From contig NZ_AP022586.1 of assembly GCF_010731695.1 (NCBI RefSeq), forward strand, positions 4,278,001 through 4,342,000: a DNA stretch of 64,000 nt. The letters are read 5' to 3'. This DNA is from Mycolicibacterium litorale. GTDB lineage: Bacteria; Actinomycetota; Actinomycetes; Mycobacteriales; Mycobacteriaceae. The notes beneath the pieces were generated by a model that was not told the DNA's origin, did no database searches, and saw nothing but the letters and a program-made list of their open reading frames with translations. Positions 1 through 9,507 of the stretch are shown one piece after another. Within the stretch, counting starts at the first letter, position 1. The number at the start of each line of letters is the position of its first letter. A program made the translations under genes and the position numbers.

Positions 1-1
1 C

Positions 2-775
2 ACCGCGCTCATCCCGGGCCGCCCGGCGCCGCGGATCATCACCGCGGACATGGTGGCCTCGATGAAACCGGGCAGCGTGATCGTGGACATGGCCGCGGCC
101 AACGGCGGCAACGTCGAGGGCACCGTCAAGGATCAGGCCGTCGTCAGCGCCAACGGCGTGACGATCATCGGCTACACCGACCTGGCGGGCCGGCTGCCCG
201 CCACGGCCTCCCAGCTCTACGCCACCAACCTGGTCAACCTGCTCAAGCTGCTGACGCCGGAGAAGGACGGGCAGCTCACGCTCGACTGGGACGACGTGGT
301 GCAGCGCTCCGTGACCGTGGTGCGCGACGGGGAGGTCACCTGGCCGCCGCCTCCGGTCCAGGTGTCGGCGGCCCCGGCCGCCGCCGCATCGGTCGCTCCG
401 GTCGAGGCGAAGCCGGCCAAGCAGCCCATGACGACAGCGCGCCGCCTCGGGGTGACGTTCGGCGTCGCCGCGGCGCTGCTCGTGTTGATTGCGCTCTCAC
501 CCGCCGCACTGCAGGTCCACCTGACCGTGTTCGCGCTGGCGATCGTGATCGGCTACTACGTGATCGGCAACGTGCACCACGCGCTGCACACCCCGCTGAT
601 GTCGGTGACCAACGCGATCTCGGGGATCATCGTCGTCGGCGCGCTGCTGCAGATCGGCCATGGTGACGTGGCCGTGACCGCGCTGGCCTTCGTGGCGATC
701 CTGCTCGCCAGTATCAACATCTTCGGCGGCTTCGCGGTCACGCGCCGCATGCTCGCGATGTTCTCGAGGAGCTAG
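2..775 (+). CDS. pntA: NAD(P) transhydrogenase subunit alpha, 3' part (5' end outside window)
   Basis: This is the C-terminal part of the proton-translocating transhydrogenase alpha subunit, which works with PntB in the membrane to exchange hydride between NADH and NADP+. The frame is open from base 2. The first visible residues ([18 protein letters not shown]) and [16 protein letters not shown] are hallmark sequence of the NAD-binding domain I. A Pro/Ala linker follows, then about four hydrophobic segments (starting [15 protein letters not shown] and ending near [11 protein letters not shown]) that form the alpha-subunit membrane part. M. tuberculosis has these two parts as separate genes, pntAa and pntAb; here they are fused in one reading frame. 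pntB starts 4 bases after the stop, so the two are co-transcribed. Confidence 0.93.
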   Translation, partial: TALIPGRPAPRIITADMVASMKPGSVIVDMAAANGGNVEGTVKDQAVVSANGVTIIGYTDLAGRLPATASQLYATNLVNLLKLLTPEKDGQLTLDWDDVVQRSVTVVRDGEVTWPPPPVQVSAAPAAAASVAPVEAKPAKQPMTTARRLGVTFGVAAALLVLIALSPAALQVHLTVFALAIVIGYYVIGNVHHALHTPLMSVTNAISGIIVVGALLQIGHGDVAVTALAFVAILLASINIFGGFAVTRRMLAMFSRS

Positions 776-779
776 AACC

Positions 780-2219
780 ATGTTCACATTGGAAACCGCC
801 GCCACCGCGGCCTACGTCGTCGCGGCCCTGCTGTTCATTCTGGCGCTGGCCGGCTTGTCGAAGCACGAAACCTCCAGGGCCGGCAACACTTTCGGTATCG
901 CCGGGATGGCCGTGGCGCTGATCGCGACCATCGCGCTGGCGCTGGCCCGGCACATCGAACCGATCGGTCTTGCACTGTTGCTCGTCGCGATGGCCGTCGG
1001 GGCGGCGATCGGACTGTGGCGCGCCAAGATCGTCGAGATGACGGGCATGCCCGAACTGATCGCACTGCTGCACAGCTTCGTCGGGCTGGCCGCCGTGCTG
1101 GTGGGATGGAACGGCTATCTGCATGTCGAGGGCGACGCCGGCGGCGGTGAGGTGGCCGAACTGGCCGCCGACGGCATGCTCGGCATCCACTCGGCCGAGG
1201 TCGTCATCGGCGTCTTCATCGGCGCGGTCACGTTCACCGGCTCGATCGTGGCCAACCTGAAACTCTCGGCGCGCATCAAGTCCGCGCCGATGATGCTGCC
1301 CGGCAAGAACATCCTCAATGTCGGCGCGTTGGTCGTCTTCTTCGCGCTCACGGTGTGGTTCGTGATCGATCCGCAGCTGTGGCTGCTCATCGTGGTGACC
1401 GTGCTGGCGTTGCTGCTGGGCTGGCATCTGGTCGCCTCGATCGGCGGTGGTGACATGCCGGTGGTGGTCTCGATGCTCAACAGCTACTCGGGCTGGGCCG
1501 CCGCCGCGTCGGGCTTCCTTCTCGGCAACGACCTGCTGATCATCACCGGCGCGCTGGTGGGCTCCTCCGGTGCCTATCTGTCCTACATCATGTGCAAAGC
1601 GATGAACCGGTCCTTCATCTCCGTCATCGCGGGCGGCTTCGGCATCGAAGCGGGACCGGCCGAGGACAAGGACTACGGCGAGCACCGCGAGATCACCGCC
1701 GAGGGCGCCGCCGAGCTGCTGTCCTCCGCCAGTTCGGTGATCATCACGCCGGGCTACGGGATGGCCGTCGCCCAGGCGCAGTACGGCGTCGCCGACCTGA
1801 CCCGCAAGCTCCGTGACCGCGGGGTGAACGTCCGGTTCGGGATTCACCCCGTCGCCGGCCGCCTGCCCGGGCACATGAACGTGCTGCTGGCCGAGGCCAA
1901 GGTGCCCTACGACATCGTCCTCGAGATGGACGAGATCAACGACGACTTCGACGGCACCGACGTCGTGCTGGTCATCGGCGCCAACGACACCGTCAACCCC
2001 GCCGCCTCCGAGGATCCGGGCAGCCCCATCGCCGGCATGCCCGTGCTGACGGTGTGGAATGCGAACAACGTCATCGTGTTCAAGCGGTCCATGGCCTCGG
2101 GCTATGCCGGTGTGCAGAATCCGCTGTTCTTCCGCGAGAACACCCAGATGCTGTTCGGCGACGCCAAGGACCGGGTCGACGCGATCAACGCGGCGTTGTC
2201 GGTCACCGAGAAGGTCTAG
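780..2219 (+). CDS. pntB: NAD(P) transhydrogenase subunit beta
   Basis: PntB, 479 aa, the normal length for the family. The N-terminal part (about residues 1-260) is a run of hydrophobic helices that builds most of the proton channel. The C-terminal part is the NADP(H)-binding domain III, shown by [32 protein letters not shown] and [12 protein letters not shown]. It joins PntA to couple proton movement to NADPH formation. It starts 4 bases after pntA and is followed 6 bases later by an acyl-CoA dehydrogenase in the same direction, so all three probably share a transcript. Confidence 0.95.
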   Translation: MFTLETAATAAYVVAALLFILALAGLSKHETSRAGNTFGIAGMAVALIATIALALARHIEPIGLALLLVAMAVGAAIGLWRAKIVEMTGMPELIALLHSFVGLAAVLVGWNGYLHVEGDAGGGEVAELAADGMLGIHSAEVVIGVFIGAVTFTGSIVANLKLSARIKSAPMMLPGKNILNVGALVVFFALTVWFVIDPQLWLLIVVTVLALLLGWHLVASIGGGDMPVVVSMLNSYSGWAAAASGFLLGNDLLIITGALVGSSGAYLSYIMCKAMNRSFISVIAGGFGIEAGPAEDKDYGEHREITAEGAAELLSSASSVIITPGYGMAVAQAQYGVADLTRKLRDRGVNVRFGIHPVAGRLPGHMNVLLAEAKVPYDIVLEMDEINDDFDGTDVVLVIGANDTVNPAASEDPGSPIAGMPVLTVWNANNVIVFKRSMASGYAGVQNPLFFRENTQMLFGDAKDRVDAINAALSVTEKV

Positions 2220-2225
2220 GCGAAG

Positions 2226-3407
2226 ATGCCCGTCGACCGCCTGTTGCCCTCCGACGAGGCGCGCGAGCTCATCGCGCTGACCCGCGACATCGGCGACAAG
2301 GCGCTCGACCCGATCGTCGACGCCCACGAGAAGTCCGAGACGTATCCGGAGGGGGTGTTCGCCCAGCTCGGCGCCGCGGGCCTCCTCAGCCTGCCGCAGC
2401 CTGAGGAGTGGGGCGGCGGCGGCCAGCCCTACGAGGTGTACCTGCAGGTGCTCGAGGAGATCGCGGCGCGGTGGGCGGCGGTCGCCGTGGCGGTGAGCGT
2501 GCACAGCCTCTCGTCACATCCGCTGCTGATGTTCGGCACCGACGAGCAGAAGCAGCGCTGGCTGCCCGAGATGCTGTCCGGCGAGCAGATCGGGGCGTAC
2601 AGCCTGTCCGAACCGCAGGCGGGCTCCGACGCCGCCGCATTGCGCTGCGCGGCAACACCTTCCGAGGGTGGCTATGTCATCACCGGCGAGAAGTCGTGGA
2701 TCACCCACGGCGGCCGGGCCGACTTCTACACCCTGTTCGCCCGCACGGGTGAGGGCTCGGGATCCGGAGGGCAGGAGCGCAGCGACCGGGGAAGCACGGG
2801 GGGCATCTCCTGCTTCCTGATCCCCGGCGACCAGCCCGGGCTGTCCTTCGGTAAGCCGGAGGAGAAGATGGGCCTGCACGCGGTGCCGACGACGTCGGCG
2901 TACTACGACCACGCGCCCGTCGACGCCGACCGGCGCATCGGTGCCGACGGCCAGGGCCTGCAGATCGCGTTCTCCGCGCTCGACTCGGGACGGCTCGGCA
3001 TCGCGGCGGTGGCCGTCGGGCTGGCGCAGGCCGCGCTCGACGAGGCCGTCGCCTACGCCAACGAACGAACCACGTTCGGCCGCAAGATCATCGATCACCA
3101 GGGGCTGGGATTCCTGCTGGCGGACATGGCCGCCGCCGTGGTCAGTGCCCGCGCGACCTATCTGGACGCCGCGCGCCGGCGCGACCAGGACCTGCCGTAC
3201 TCCACGCAGGCCAGCGTCGCGAAACTCGTCGCCACCGACGCGGCGATGAAGGTGACCACCGACGCGGTCCAGGTGCTCGGCGGTGTCGGCTACACCCGCG
3301 ACTTCCGCGTCGAGCGATACATGCGCGAAGCGAAGATCACCCAGATCTTCGAGGGCACCAATCAGATTCAGCGGCTGGTCATCTCGCGCTCGCTCACGGC
3401 GCGCTGA
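2226..3407 (+). CDS. Acyl-CoA dehydrogenase (FadE family)
   Basis: FAD-dependent acyl-CoA dehydrogenase, 393 aa, which introduces the alpha-beta double bond in fatty-acid or branched-chain acyl-CoA oxidation. Visible family motifs are SEPQAGSDAAAL (flavin and substrate region), GEKSWITHGG, RTTFGRKIIDHQGL and the C-terminal QVLGGVGYTRDF. The catalytic glutamate sits in QIFEGTNQIQR near the C-terminus, as in short- and medium-chain enzymes. An unusual Gly/Ser/Arg stretch (about residues 177-193, GSGSGGQERSDRGS) interrupts the middle domain between FARTGE and GGISCFLIP, where relatives normally read straight through. The gene follows pntB by 6 bases. Its 3' end overlaps the convergent GNAT gene by 14 bases. 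Substrate is unknown. Confidence 0.88.
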   Translation: MPVDRLLPSDEARELIALTRDIGDKALDPIVDAHEKSETYPEGVFAQLGAAGLLSLPQPEEWGGGGQPYEVYLQVLEEIAARWAAVAVAVSVHSLSSHPLLMFGTDEQKQRWLPEMLSGEQIGAYSLSEPQAGSDAAALRCAATPSEGGYVITGEKSWITHGGRADFYTLFARTGEGSGSGGQERSDRGSTGGISCFLIPGDQPGLSFGKPEEKMGLHAVPTTSAYYDHAPVDADRRIGADGQGLQIAFSALDSGRLGIAAVAVGLAQAALDEAVAYANERTTFGRKIIDHQGLGFLLADMAAAVVSARATYLDAARRRDQDLPYSTQASVAKLVATDAAMKVTTDAVQVLGGVGYTRDFRVERYMREAKITQIFEGTNQIQRLVISRSLTAR

Positions 3408-3855
3408 GGCGCCTGGTGAAGAACACCCGTTCGTAGCCGTCGCTGCGGGCGCGGCCGGTCTCGACGTAACCGTGTCGCGGGTAATAGGTGAGGTTCTCGG
3501 TCATCGCGACGTTCGTGTAGAGCCGCACCTCGGGCAGGCTCAGTTCGCGGGCGTCGTCCTCGGCGCGGGCCAGCAGCGCGGCGCCGTATCCGCCGCCCCG
3601 TACATACGGGGACACCGCGACGGTGTCGAGGAGCAGATGGTCGTCCTGCGGCATGGTGACCAGCACGCCGTCGATGCCGCCGGGGCCGTCGGTCACCCAC
3701 ACGCGCGCGGTGTCCAGCAGGGCGCGGTAGTCGTGGGTCATCGGGGCGGGCGGACGCCCGATGCGCTCGATGTAGGGGGCGAACGCGGCGGCGACGAGCC
3801 GTTCGATCGCGGGTACGTCCGCGGCGGTCGCCCGGCGCGGGTCAGGGTGGGTCAT
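3394..3855 (-). CDS. GNAT family N-acetyltransferase
   Basis: A single-domain GCN5-related acetyltransferase of 153 aa. The acetyl-CoA binding loop is represented by VSPYVRGGGYGAALLARAED, close to the V-x-P-x-x-R-G-x-G-x-G/A signature, and the C-terminal half has LYTNVAMTENLTYYPRHGY, the usual strand 5 to strand 6 region. The substrate cannot be told from sequence. It lies 33 bases downstream of the LuxR-type regulator on the same strand, so it may be the last gene of the long minus-strand unit that begins near 12.77 kb, or an independent gene. Its 3' end overlaps the convergent acyl-CoA dehydrogenase. Confidence 0.85.
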   Translation of the reverse strand: MTHPDPRRATAADVPAIERLVAAAFAPYIERIGRPPAPMTHDYRALLDTARVWVTDGPGGIDGVLVTMPQDDHLLLDTVAVSPYVRGGGYGAALLARAEDDARELSLPEVRLYTNVAMTENLTYYPRHGYVETGRARSDGYERVFFTRRLSAP

Positions 3856-3888
3856 CGCGCACGAGGGTAGGCCCGAACGCGGCGTCGA

Positions 3889-4380
3889 TCAGTATCCGCG
3901 TTCAATCGCATGGGCGATGTCCGGATCGGCCAGCAGGTGTGCCACCATCTCGGCGCGGCTTGATACGGCGAGCTTGGCGAAGATCCGCCGCAGATGGGTG
4001 GAGACCGTCCACACGCTGATTTCCAACGAGCTGGCGATCGCCTGATTGGTGCGGCCATAGGCCACCATTCGAGCGATTTGTTGTTCGCGAGGACTGAGTG
4101 CCACGATCCGTTGGGGCGTCAGTTCGACGACAAGACACCGCACATCGCCGAGCACCGCGTCGAGCAGTACACCTTCGTCGGCATTGGTGCGGTACTCACC
4201 AAGGCGGATCAGTTCGACGAGCTCACCCAGTAGAGTTTCAAGCGGGCGCACTTGCTCGCATCCTCGTTGCAGGGTGGATGAGCCAGCGCTATCAATGTCT
4301 TTGCGTCGGGACGGAATTCGCTCAGCGACAGTAGGCGGGGCCACTAAAGTCACCCGACGCACCTCGTCACGATCCGTCAT
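3889..4380 (-). CDS. LuxR-type HTH transcriptional regulator
   Basis: Small regulator of 163 aa. The C-terminal half is a LuxR/FixJ-type helix-turn-helix: LSPREQQIARMVAYGRTNQAIA, then SVWTVSTHLRRIFAKL, carrying the conserved Glu, the Gly-x-x-N/x-x-I-A turn and the T-V-x-x-H recognition helix. The N-terminal half (about 90 residues) shows no receiver-domain aspartate pattern and I do not recognise it. The start codon overlaps the stop of the upstream M20 peptidase gene by 4 bases, so its translation is coupled to the unknown cassette. A regulator at the end of an operon suggests feedback control, but the target is not visible. Confidence 0.85.
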   Translation of the reverse strand: MTDRDEVRRVTLVAPPTVAERIPSRRKDIDSAGSSTLQRGCEQVRPLETLLGELVELIRLGEYRTNADEGVLLDAVLGDVRCLVVELTPQRIVALSPREQQIARMVAYGRTNQAIASSLEISVWTVSTHLRRIFAKLAVSSRAEMVAHLLADPDIAHAIERGY

Positions 4381-5708
4381 GGAACCGCCCCCTGAAGTCG
4401 CGGGCCTGATGGCCCGCGATGGATGAGCCTAGTACCGAGATCGATGCTGTGTCGCCCCCTTGACACGTCTAAACGAGTGGGAAGCAATTGGAGGAGACAC
4501 ACGGCTGCATCAAGCGACTTTGCCCAGTCGGCCAGATCGATGTGTTCGTCGGGTCCGTGGGCGCCGTCGTCCGGTGGGCCGAGCCCGAGCAGGATCGGTG
4601 CCCGGCCTACGGCGTGAGCAAGCATGGCAACCGCGGGTATGGATCCGCCAGAAGGTACCTCCACAGCGCGCTTGCCAAATGCCAGCCGACAGGCACGATC
4701 TATCGCAGCACGTGTGTCGGCAGGGTGCCTCATTGAAAGCCCCATCGAGATAGCCGCGCACGCCACCTCGACGTCGACGCGCGGATCGCTCGTACCGCGC
4801 AACGCTGCGGTGATCACCGGTAGGAAAGCGGCGGGGTCCACCCCCGCGGGCAGTCGCACGTCGAGCGTCGCCTTGGCCGCCGGCGGAATCGACCCTGGCA
4901 CAGTGCCTGAGCTGCAGGACGTCACGCTGAGCGCTGCGCCGGCCCTGGCGGAATGAGCGCGGTCTCCACCGGCTCTGACGCGAGTGACTGCGCGGGCGGC
5001 GGAGAGCAATCCTGACGCTAGTACGAGCGTCGGATCGGCGACCACACCTCCGTACCGGCCTGCATGCACGGCGGGTCGGCGAGTGGATACCCGGACGTCG
5101 AGGCCGAGCATGCCGCGCTGTGAAACGGTGAGCGACGGTTGCCCAGCGGAGACCATCTTGGTGTCCGACACGACGATCGCGGAGATCTCACCACCGGTCA
5201 GGCCGGCGCTTCCCGTGAGCGTCGCGGCGAGTCCGGGACTGCCGACCTCCTCGGCCGCATCAACCACCAGGACGACATCGCCAGGCGGGCCACCGACCGA
5301 GCCCCACGCTTCGACCGCGGCCACGTGGGCCATCAGCTGCCCCTTGTCGTCGCTGGCGCCGCGCGCGAACAGCCGCAGCCCGCGGCGGACGGGCTCGAAT
5401 GGCGGGGACGACCAGCCGGGCCCAGGTGGCTTGACGTCGAGGTGTCCGTAGATCACCGTAGTTCCGGCGACATGGCGGCCCCGAACCCGAGCTAGCACAA
5501 CGGGGTTGGTCGCGGAACCAACGATCCGCACGTTGTCGGTGATGCGCGCCAGCCGGGCAGCGATCCACTCCGCAGCGGCCATCACGTCGCTCCGGTGGGC
5601 GGGGTCCCCACTGATCGAGGGTATGCGGAGCCATTGGCCGAGTCCCTTCAGTGCCGGCGAAACCTGCCGCCGGCCGGCGGCTCGCGCCGCCGCGAGCTCA
5701 TTGGACAC
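4377..5708 (-). CDS. M20 family metallopeptidase
   Basis: Zinc-dependent exopeptidase/deacylase-like enzyme of the M20 family, 443 aa. Metal-binding and catalytic positions are recognisable in order: YGHLDVKP (His ligand and the Asp that follows it), ARGASDDKGQ (bridging Asp), VVDAAEEVGSPG (general-base Glu and ligand Glu), VVSDTKM (Asp ligand) and HGPDEHIDL near the C-terminus (last His). A dimerisation-type lid domain fits between about residues 200 and 310. No signal peptide is seen, so it should be cytosolic. It starts 6 bases after the stop of the 416-aa unknown gene and ends in an ATGA overlap with the LuxR-type gene, placing it inside the unknown operon. Substrate (dipeptide, N-acyl amino acid or other) is unknown. 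Confidence 0.85.
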   Translation of the reverse strand: MSNELAAARAAGRRQVSPALKGLGQWLRIPSISGDPAHRSDVMAAAEWIAARLARITDNVRIVGSATNPVVLARVRGRHVAGTTVIYGHLDVKPPGPGWSSPPFEPVRRGLRLFARGASDDKGQLMAHVAAVEAWGSVGGPPGDVVLVVDAAEEVGSPGLAATLTGSAGLTGGEISAIVVSDTKMVSAGQPSLTVSQRGMLGLDVRVSTRRPAVHAGRYGGVVADPTLVLASGLLSAARAVTRVRAGGDRAHSARAGAALSVTSCSSGTVPGSIPPAAKATLDVRLPAGVDPAAFLPVITAALRGTSDPRVDVEVACAAISMGLSMRHPADTRAAIDRACRLAFGKRAVEVPSGGSIPAVAMLAHAVGRAPILLGLGPPDDGAHGPDEHIDLADWAKSLDAAVCLLQLLPTRLDVSRGRHSIDLGTRLIHRGPSGPRLQGAVP

Positions 5709-5714
5709 TGGTCG

Positions 5715-6965
5715 TCAGGGTCGCGGATAGGCCGTCACCCTGCGCCCGGACCGGCCCCCGCGGTACGTCCCGCGGCCGTTGCGGCGGGGATAGACCGGTG
5801 GGGGCATCGCTCGCGGCGATCGGGTGCGCGGCATGGTCACCGGGCTACGCTCCGCAACTGCGGCCGCAATGCCTGCGCGCCCCAGCTGCTCCCACGGCAG
5901 CACGCGGTCGGTGCCGGTGCGCCGTGCCAGGCTCATCGCCTGAGCGGAGGTCAGCCATTCCTCAGCCGGCTCGGCGATCTGCATGAGGAGAGCCTCGAAT
6001 TCACCACGCGCCGTTTCGAGAATGTGCGGTCCGGCCAACCAGCGCAACACCTCTCGCCCGGTGACCGCCATCCGCTGGCGCGGCGAACTCTGCAGCCGTT
6101 CGTCGAAGTACCGGATGAGCACCTCGTCGACGACGTCCCAGGCATTGTCCGCACCAAACAGGTCGATAACGTCCGGGGCGCCGAGGATTCGGAAGCTTTC
6201 CTCCAGTACCTGCATCAGTTCAACACGCATGACGTTGAGGTGCCCGAATGACGTGAACTTCAGGTTGTTTCGCAGGTCGAGTCCCGAACGCCGAACGACG
6301 GCGATAGAGCCGAAGCTCGGGTCCAGCGCCCGCTCCCGGATGACGTCCGAGATTCGTTTGTCCCGCCAGAATAGAGTGACCTGGTTGACGAATTGCGCGA
6401 ACAGCATGTGGAAGTCGGTGTTAGGCCGACTCTGCGCCGAGCCGAGACCGCGTCCATAGCCGAGCACCCGACGATAGGCGTCGAGCCGATCTCTGCGGGT
6501 GTACCGCAGGACGTCACGCCGGTCGAATTGGTACAGCCGGTAGGCGCCTGGGCCGGCGGACAAGCGAACCGCGCCCGCTTCGAAAAGCTCCTTGAGTTTC
6601 TGGACGACCTTGAAGACCCCGATCTGTTCGTGTTGATAGAGGTAGTACAGGTCGCCGACGGCGACGATCCGCTCGGAATTGACTTGCTCGTCGTACGGCA
6701 CGACGCCGTGGGACGTGGTGGCATCACCGAATTGCTGCGCGGCCTGGGGACCCAAGCCGATCAGCGCCGCGAGCCCACCGTCTGGTGGGGTGGCTTTGGT
6801 GGCGTCAGCGTTGGTCGCGGCGTCCACCAGTGCGTCGATCTGGCCGTTTAGCTCTTCGGCTAGCGCCGGATTCGATACGAGACTGCCCGACAACCGCTGC
6901 GCGAGCTGCTGCCGTAACGCCTGAATCCTGTCCAGCCGCTCTTGGTATTCCTTCTCAGACAGCAT
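5715..6965 (-). CDS. Hypothetical protein with basic RG-rich C-terminal tail (unknown cassette)
   Basis: I do not recognise this 416-aa protein. It begins with a likely coiled-coil helix (MLSEKEYQERLDRIQALRQQ). A central globular-looking part contains DLYYLYQHEQIGVFKVVQKL, possibly a winged-helix-like segment (helices ending in LKELFEAGAVRL, then a basic RLYQFDRRDVLRY strand). The last 45 residues are disordered and rich in Arg, Gly and Pro (YRGGRSGRRVTAYPRP at the end). No signal peptide or membrane segment is seen. The start ATG lies 29 bases after the stop of the about 660-aa gene and the stop is 6 bases before the M20 peptidase start, so it is part of one transcription unit. The tail resembles those of other proteins in the cassette. 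Confidence 0.75.
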   Translation of the reverse strand: MLSEKEYQERLDRIQALRQQLAQRLSGSLVSNPALAEELNGQIDALVDAATNADATKATPPDGGLAALIGLGPQAAQQFGDATTSHGVVPYDEQVNSERIVAVGDLYYLYQHEQIGVFKVVQKLKELFEAGAVRLSAGPGAYRLYQFDRRDVLRYTRRDRLDAYRRVLGYGRGLGSAQSRPNTDFHMLFAQFVNQVTLFWRDKRISDVIRERALDPSFGSIAVVRRSGLDLRNNLKFTSFGHLNVMRVELMQVLEESFRILGAPDVIDLFGADNAWDVVDEVLIRYFDERLQSSPRQRMAVTGREVLRWLAGPHILETARGEFEALLMQIAEPAEEWLTSAQAMSLARRTGTDRVLPWEQLGRAGIAAAVAERSPVTMPRTRSPRAMPPPVYPRRNGRGTYRGGRSGRRVTAYPRP

Positions 6966-6994
6966 GATGTCCTCTTCCTCAGCGGTGGCGGTTG

Positions 6995-8977
6995 TCAGCG
7001 CGTGGATGACTGAGTTTTCTTCGCACCGGCGGACTTGGCCGGAGCCTTCCTCCCCGCTGCCTTACTCTTCGACGTCTGCGGGCCTCTGCTAGGCGGCACT
7101 GACGACTTCGTCGCGCTATGGGTAGGGCTCTCGACGAACCGGTGGACCGGTTCTTCAACAGGGGGACGTTCCCCATTCCCGCCGGACGGCCCGGCTTGCG
7201 CGGTGGCGTCCTGCTTCGTGGTATCGGACGGCGGTATCACTGTCGGATCCGGCACTGTGATCGCACAGGCAGGTACGTTGCTGAATCGATCAGCCCGCAC
7301 AACGCCGTCCCACCGCTTTGTTGGGTTCTTGTGCCAGCCCAGTGGATCGTTGGCCTCCCTGAGCGCTGGCCATGTCAGGGGTGCTGGTGCGTAGATGACC
7401 GTTCCGACTTCGCCGTCGAGGATTACTAGCGGCAGGTCTTCGGCCGGAAGATTGACGCTCCAGTTGCCCCCCGTCGTTGCCGTGTCGGCGCTGGCGATCA
7501 GCTCTTGCGCTGCCTTCGGGAACAACGGGAGCAGTAGCAGAGGTATGTCGTCGATCCTGAAGAACGCGACCAGGGTGTCGTCGTCTGCCGTCGCGCTATC
7601 GGCCAACGGGTAAATGATGTCGTCCTTGAGGTCGAGCTCCTCGAGTGGCGTGCCCGCGGCGAGGCACCGCTTGGTGAAGGCCGGGATGTACGTCGGGCGC
7701 AAATTGAACCCCCGGACCTGGATTTCGAATATGCGGTCACGACGATCAACCTTGCTGATCACGACGTTGGTCAGTACCACCGCCGGGAAGCGGCCGATCC
7801 GGCGCGCCGCGTTCACCAGGTCGCGGAGCAGCCCGCTCGTGCTCTCGACGGCGATTCGCGCGCGGGCCGACTGCAGACCGGGGGGCGGTGGTGGACGCAA
7901 GATCGATCCGCTCACGCCCGGTGTCCCAGGCGTGGGGCTCGGCTTCTTGACCCAATCAGCGAACGTCTTGAACGTCACTTGCAGCTTGGCCAGTGTTGGA
8001 TTGAGAGCCGCCACGATTCCGTCACGGCCGGTGCCTTCGGCGATACGGCGCCCCTCATCGGTGAGGAACGCTCGCATCCACAGGAAGAGCCCGTCGAGCG
8101 TCAGTCGCGTCTCGGGCACGACGATCAGCGTCCTGCGCTCGGCCCTACTGATCAGCACTGAATCGAGTACGCGCTCCAGTTCGTCGACTTGGTCGGCAGT
8201 CGCTTCCATCAATCGGGACAGCAGGATGAGTTCCGTCCCGATGAATCCTTGACCGGCGCCGCCGACGAAATTCTTTCGCTGAGCTGCCCACGCGCCCTGC
8301 AGGTCGACCACCATGTCGACGAGAGTCCAGAACGAGGTTCGCACCCCCTCCTCCTCGACGGTGTTCACATTCGCATCGAGCAGACCGAAGCGATCACGCA
8401 GTGCCCCCAGCTGCCCGCCCACGGTGTCGGGTGTCGTACAGGGCGCCGGGTTCTCGGTACCGGTCAGCGATACGAAGTAGTTGTCGACAACCTCGACGCG
8501 CGGACCGCCAGCGGTGCCGAGTTCGTCGACGGCCTGGGTGATAGCGCTGCGAACCATCGTCCGATACGCCTCCATGTCCTGGATGTCGGCGTCGGTGCGA
8601 AGCGGCGTCAGCCCGTCGAGGATTCGCAGCATCTCCGCGCGTAGCACCGAAGCGCGCCGGTACAGCGAGGCTTGGCCACCCGACACCGCCCCTAGGTCGG
8701 CCTGCACGGCGTACCCTCTCGGCACGAACGTCGCCACGACATGACCCTGCACCGACTTCAGATGGAAGGACGCGGTGAGCGCGTCGACGAAGGCTTTGGG
8801 ATCTTCGACGCGTGGACGCCATCCCAGCAAGTCGCGTAACACTGCGCTGACTTGTGGGCCTACATCACCGGGAGCAGTGGCGGAGTCCCGCGCGAGGTCG
8901 CCGTGGTCCACCATGACAGGGAAGGTCTGGTCGAAGTCCACCACCGGTACGCTGTCGACGAATTGCCCGTCGCTCAT
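6995..8977 (-). CDS. Large hypothetical protein with Lys/Ser-rich C-terminal tail (unknown cassette)
   Basis: Unrecognised protein of 660 aa. I chose the second of two adjacent ATG codons (8977) because AGGAGG stands 5 bases before it; the first (8980) would make an ATGA overlap with the upstream gene. The body is soluble-looking with no signal peptide. It includes helical regions (for example near ILDGLTPLRTDADIQDMEAYR) and a beta-rich part with DRIFEIQVRGFNLRPTYIPAF. After a Pro-rich linker (about GVSGSILRPPPPPGL) there is more folded sequence. The C-terminal about 80 residues are disordered and end in a Lys/Ser/Ala tail (KSKAAGRKAPAKSAGAKK). Position, spacing and tail type link it to the neighbouring cassette genes. 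The size suggests a structural or scaffold role, but that is only inference. Confidence 0.75.
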   Translation of the reverse strand: MSDGQFVDSVPVVDFDQTFPVMVDHGDLARDSATAPGDVGPQVSAVLRDLLGWRPRVEDPKAFVDALTASFHLKSVQGHVVATFVPRGYAVQADLGAVSGGQASLYRRASVLRAEMLRILDGLTPLRTDADIQDMEAYRTMVRSAITQAVDELGTAGGPRVEVVDNYFVSLTGTENPAPCTTPDTVGGQLGALRDRFGLLDANVNTVEEEGVRTSFWTLVDMVVDLQGAWAAQRKNFVGGAGQGFIGTELILLSRLMEATADQVDELERVLDSVLISRAERRTLIVVPETRLTLDGLFLWMRAFLTDEGRRIAEGTGRDGIVAALNPTLAKLQVTFKTFADWVKKPSPTPGTPGVSGSILRPPPPPGLQSARARIAVESTSGLLRDLVNAARRIGRFPAVVLTNVVISKVDRRDRIFEIQVRGFNLRPTYIPAFTKRCLAAGTPLEELDLKDDIIYPLADSATADDDTLVAFFRIDDIPLLLLPLFPKAAQELIASADTATTGGNWSVNLPAEDLPLVILDGEVGTVIYAPAPLTWPALREANDPLGWHKNPTKRWDGVVRADRFSNVPACAITVPDPTVIPPSDTTKQDATAQAGPSGGNGERPPVEEPVHRFVESPTHSATKSSVPPSRGPQTSKSKAAGRKAPAKSAGAKKTQSSTR

Positions 8978-9507
8978 CATGGCCTCCTGATATCGGCAGC
9001 AATGGCGGAGGCGGACGCCTGCGCCGGTTGTTCGGATGTCGGCAGGTAGAGCCGGAGCAGCTCGCCGATCTCTCGCCACGCCGTGTGTACCGTCTCTACT
9101 GACCGTTGAAGTGGTGGCTCACAACGCAACTGCGACTGTTCGACACTGTTCTGCCATGTTCGCCACTCATAGCCCCGAGCGCGAGCGGTGCTGCGCATCC
9201 GGGACATTGGACCGTATGACCTGAGATCCCGCCAGTAACGCAGCGCGCATTCAGCCACGGCCTGCTGCACGTCGACCAGCACCACCGGCAGGTCGCGGGC
9301 ATCGACCGCAGCATCGAGCCGCTCTCCGGCGGCTGCCGCAGTCGCCTGCAGCTCCAACACGACCTCGAGCAGCGCGTCCATCGCTGCGATATCGCTATTG
9401 ACGGGCCGATCCTCGTGGACAGTCATCACCAGCTCGGCAATCGCGCTTCTGAGCGCGTCGTTGGCCGACTTCAGTTCGATCAAAGCAGTGGTCAAAGACA
9501 CGATCAC
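8977..9507 (-). CDS. Hypothetical helical protein (unknown cassette)
   Basis: Unrecognised 176-aa protein predicted to be almost entirely helical, with long heptad-like stretches at the N-terminus (TALIELKSANDALRSAIAEL and LLEVVLELQATAAAAGERL) and an aromatic/Arg-rich middle (RYWRDLRSYG, RGYEWRTWQN). No membrane segment or signal peptide. The start overlaps the stop of the metallopeptidase-like gene by 4 bases and its stop overlaps the start of the 660-aa gene, so translation of all three is coupled. It could be an adaptor or small helical-bundle partner of its neighbours; nothing more specific can be supported. Confidence 0.72.
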   Translation of the reverse strand: MIVSLTTALIELKSANDALRSAIAELVMTVHEDRPVNSDIAAMDALLEVVLELQATAAAAGERLDAAVDARDLPVVLVDVQQAVAECALRYWRDLRSYGPMSRMRSTARARGYEWRTWQNSVEQSQLRCEPPLQRSVETVHTAWREIGELLRLYLPTSEQPAQASASAIAADIRRP

